Positions 62,174 to 64,000 of a DNA stretch of 64,000 nucleotides are shown here, one piece after another (positions within the stretch are counted from its first letter, which is position 1; every line of letters starts with the position of its first letter). The notes under the pieces are model-generated. The model saw only the letters and a program-made list of their open reading frames with translations. It searched no databases and was not told the origin of the DNA. The DNA comes from Apodemus sylvaticus (lineage: Eukaryota > Chordata > Mammalia > Rodentia > Muridae): NCBI RefSeq assembly GCF_947179515.1, contig NC_067481.1, positions 43,458,900-43,522,899 on the forward strand. Direction: 5' to 3'. Made by a program: the position numbers and the translations under genes.

Positions 62174-62345
62174 GCTTTTTTTTTTTTTTTTTTTTTTATT
62201 TTGGTTTTTTCGAGACAGGGTTTCTCTGTATAGCCCTGGCTGTCCTGGAACTCACGCTGTAGACCAGGCTGGCCTCGAACTCAGAAATCCGCCTGCCTCT
62301 GCCTCCCAGAGTGCTGGGATTACAGGCGTGCGCCACCACTGCCTG
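62174..62345 (-). mobile_element. B1 SINE, young
   Basis: Reverse B1 with a long T tail and ggttttttcgagacaggg. Confidence 0.95.
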
Positions 62346-62355
62346 GCGAAAATTT

Positions 62356-62546
62356 TTTTTTAATTAATTAATTTATTTTTATTTATTTATATGAGTACAC
62401 TGTAGCTATCTTCAGACACACCAGGAGAGGGCATCGGATCCCATTACAGATGGTTGTGATCCACCATGTGGTTGCTGGGAATTGAACTCAGGACCTCTGG
62501 AAGAACAGTCGGTGCTCTTAGCCGCTGAGCCATCTCTCCAGCCCCC
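62356..62546 (-). mobile_element. B2 SINE, young
   Basis: Reverse B2 with target duplication ctggcgaaaattttt on both sides. Confidence 0.95.
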
Positions 62547-62966
62547 TGGCGAAAATTTTTAATTAGCCATCCTCCTGCTTCATCCTTTTGACTAACCATC
62601 CTTCCTGAGAAACAGCTGGCAAAAGTGCTGTCCACATGGGCAGCACTGCCCTCTTAGGAAAATGCAGGGTCTCCTTCCAAAGCTCAGGTTTTCTCCTCTA
62701 ACTCGCCCCCTGTGGTCAGAAAACCCATAGAGTTGTACGGATTGTCTAGCCGGCTGTCAGTACTACATGACACACTTTTCCTTATGAATTTTAAACTTCT
62801 GCATATTCCTAAATAATACTGTCAAAGTTGAATGTAAATGTCCTAAGGGTGACCCTGAATCTGACGTTTGCATAGCATTTCTACTCAATCTACACACTAA
62901 AGCTGTATCATTGATACCTATATTCAACACCAAATCCAAATATCTACCTTTTAACAAACTGAGTTT

Positions 62967-63162
62967 TGGGCTGGTGAGATGGCTCAGCGGTTAAGAATAC
63001 TGACTGCTCTCCCGAAGGTCCTGAGTTCAAACCCCAGCAACCACATGGTGGCTCACAACCATCCGTAATGAGATCTGACCCCTCTTCTGGTGTGTCTGAA
63101 GACAGCTACGGTGTACTTACATATAATAAATAAATAAATCTTAAAAAAAAGAAAAAAAAAAC
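62967..63162 (+). mobile_element. B2 SINE
   Basis: Plus B2, near consensus, flanked by ctgagtttt. Confidence 0.95.
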
Positions 63163-63186
63163 CTGAGTTTTAAAAAGTACCAGACT

Positions 63187-63358
63187 GCCGGGCGGTGGTG
63201 GCACACGCCTGTAATCCCAGCACTCTGGGAGGCAGAGGCAGGCGGCTTTCTGAGTTTGAGGCCAGTCTGGTCTACCGAGTGAGTTCCAGGACAGTCCGGG
63301 CCATACAGAGAAACCCTTTCTTGAAAAAATCAAATCCAAAAAAATAAATAAAAAAATA
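63187..63358 (+). mobile_element. B1 SINE, young
   Basis: Plus B1, cactctgggagg type, tail tcaaatccaaaaaa. The target duplication is aaaaagtaccagact. Confidence 0.95.
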
Positions 63359-64000
63359 AAAAGTACCAGACTTTTAGAAAATACAATTAAGGGGGTCACC
63401 TGCTCACTTTCCCTAATTTTGCTCCAAATATATCGGCACCTTAAATAATATCAGAGAACATAATGCAAAACAAAAAGTAAAATAGCAAGATAAATAAGAC
63501 CTAAAATTCATAACTGAAAATAAAAAATCAAACTATGCTTTGCGAAGCAAGTTCCAAATTCTGACTAAAGAGTTCTCCCGAAAACTGTCCGTACTAGTCG
63601 TTTTCCCTCACCCCTACCCCTTTCTGAGGCCAGCACACTTGGGGCTGGAGTGGGTAAAAACGGAGGACCTAAGTTCAGTTCTCAGTACCCAAGTCCGGTG
63701 GCTAAAACTATCTGTAACTCTAGCTCCAAGGGATCTGACTCTCTGTCTGGGCCCTAAGAGCACACCCTACCCCCCATCCCCACCGCCCACCCCCCCAAAA
63801 AAGTGTTTTTCTTAATGTATGCACTTTCCTCCTTAGGAATGTATCACAGTGACTTATAGCGGCTACTCAAAAATGTAACGTGGTTTAGAAAAGAGGTTCA
63901 AATCAGCAATGGCAAAACATAAACTAATGAATTCCTCATTTTAATTTAGTCCCCAGGATTGAGTCATGTAATTTGCAGTAAGATCAGAAATCCCAGCTCT

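Larger units (their letters stand above)
54545..64000 (-). other. Rhot1: Part of Rhot1 intron 1
   Basis: At least 9.45 kb of intron 1. No CpG island, promoter or exon 1 (residues 1-13) is visible, so the 5' end lies beyond the window. It contains at least twenty SINEs, an L1 3' scrap, and a GT-rich minisatellite. 54820-55500, 56140-56640 and 62560-62950 are unique. 56720-57140 is a pyrimidine-rich stretch open on the plus strand by composition only. Confidence 0.8.

Noticed and set aside
54545..64000. Rhot1 exon 1 or promoter
   Set aside because: No stretch on the minus strand encodes the expected first 13 residues and there is no CpG island. The start lies outside the window.

Overview
The window is mammalian, from a murine rodent and most likely the genus Mus. 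Coding sequence is sparse and split into short exons with GT-AG borders. The rest is dense in rodent SINEs: B1, B2, B3/B4-like copies and one ID-type copy. There are also MaLR/MT-type LTRs, a URR1-like hAT element, L1 3' scraps and long (CA)n/(GT)n tracts. Many young B1/B2 copies with clear target-site duplications and only one young ID copy argue for Mus rather than rat. Two residues in exon 17 (T487, I495) differ from what I remember of the mammalian consensus, so I do not commit to a species.

One protein-coding gene fills the window. It is Rhot1 (Miro1, mitochondrial Rho GTPase 1), on the minus strand. I could place every coding exon of the 618-residue form except exon 1, which holds the start codon and residues 1-13 and must lie beyond base 64000. 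Exon 2 is at 54490-54544 and the last coding exon, with the TGA, is at 4018-4135. All exon phases join without a break: 1816 coding bases here plus the 41 expected from exon 1 give exactly 618 codons and a stop. The order of domains is N-terminal Rho-like GTPase (exons 1-8), EF-hand 1 (exon 9), EF-hand 2 (split between exons 12 and 13), C-terminal GTPase (exons 15-18) and a C-terminal tail anchor for the mitochondrial outer membrane (last exon). Two cassette exons, of 96 bp (15885-15980) and 123 bp (14199-14321), sit between the second GTPase domain and the tail anchor. They match the known 32- and 41-residue Miro1 splice inserts.

Layout: 1 to about 3090 is downstream intergenic DNA with SINEs, including a B1 whose core is inverted, and one unexplained minus-strand open frame at about 845-1043. 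About 3090-4017 is the 3' UTR with several AATAAA signals. 4018-54544 is the gene body. 54545-64000 is part of intron 1, very rich in SINEs, with no CpG island or promoter.

I see no bacterial-type operon, CRISPR array, or novel multi-gene system. The points most worth checking are an unassigned, phase-compatible 144-bp candidate exon (5465-5608) just before the tail-anchor exon, and exon 8, which is in frame, has a T22 tract at its acceptor and is flanked by two diverged copies of the same roughly 90-bp sequence.
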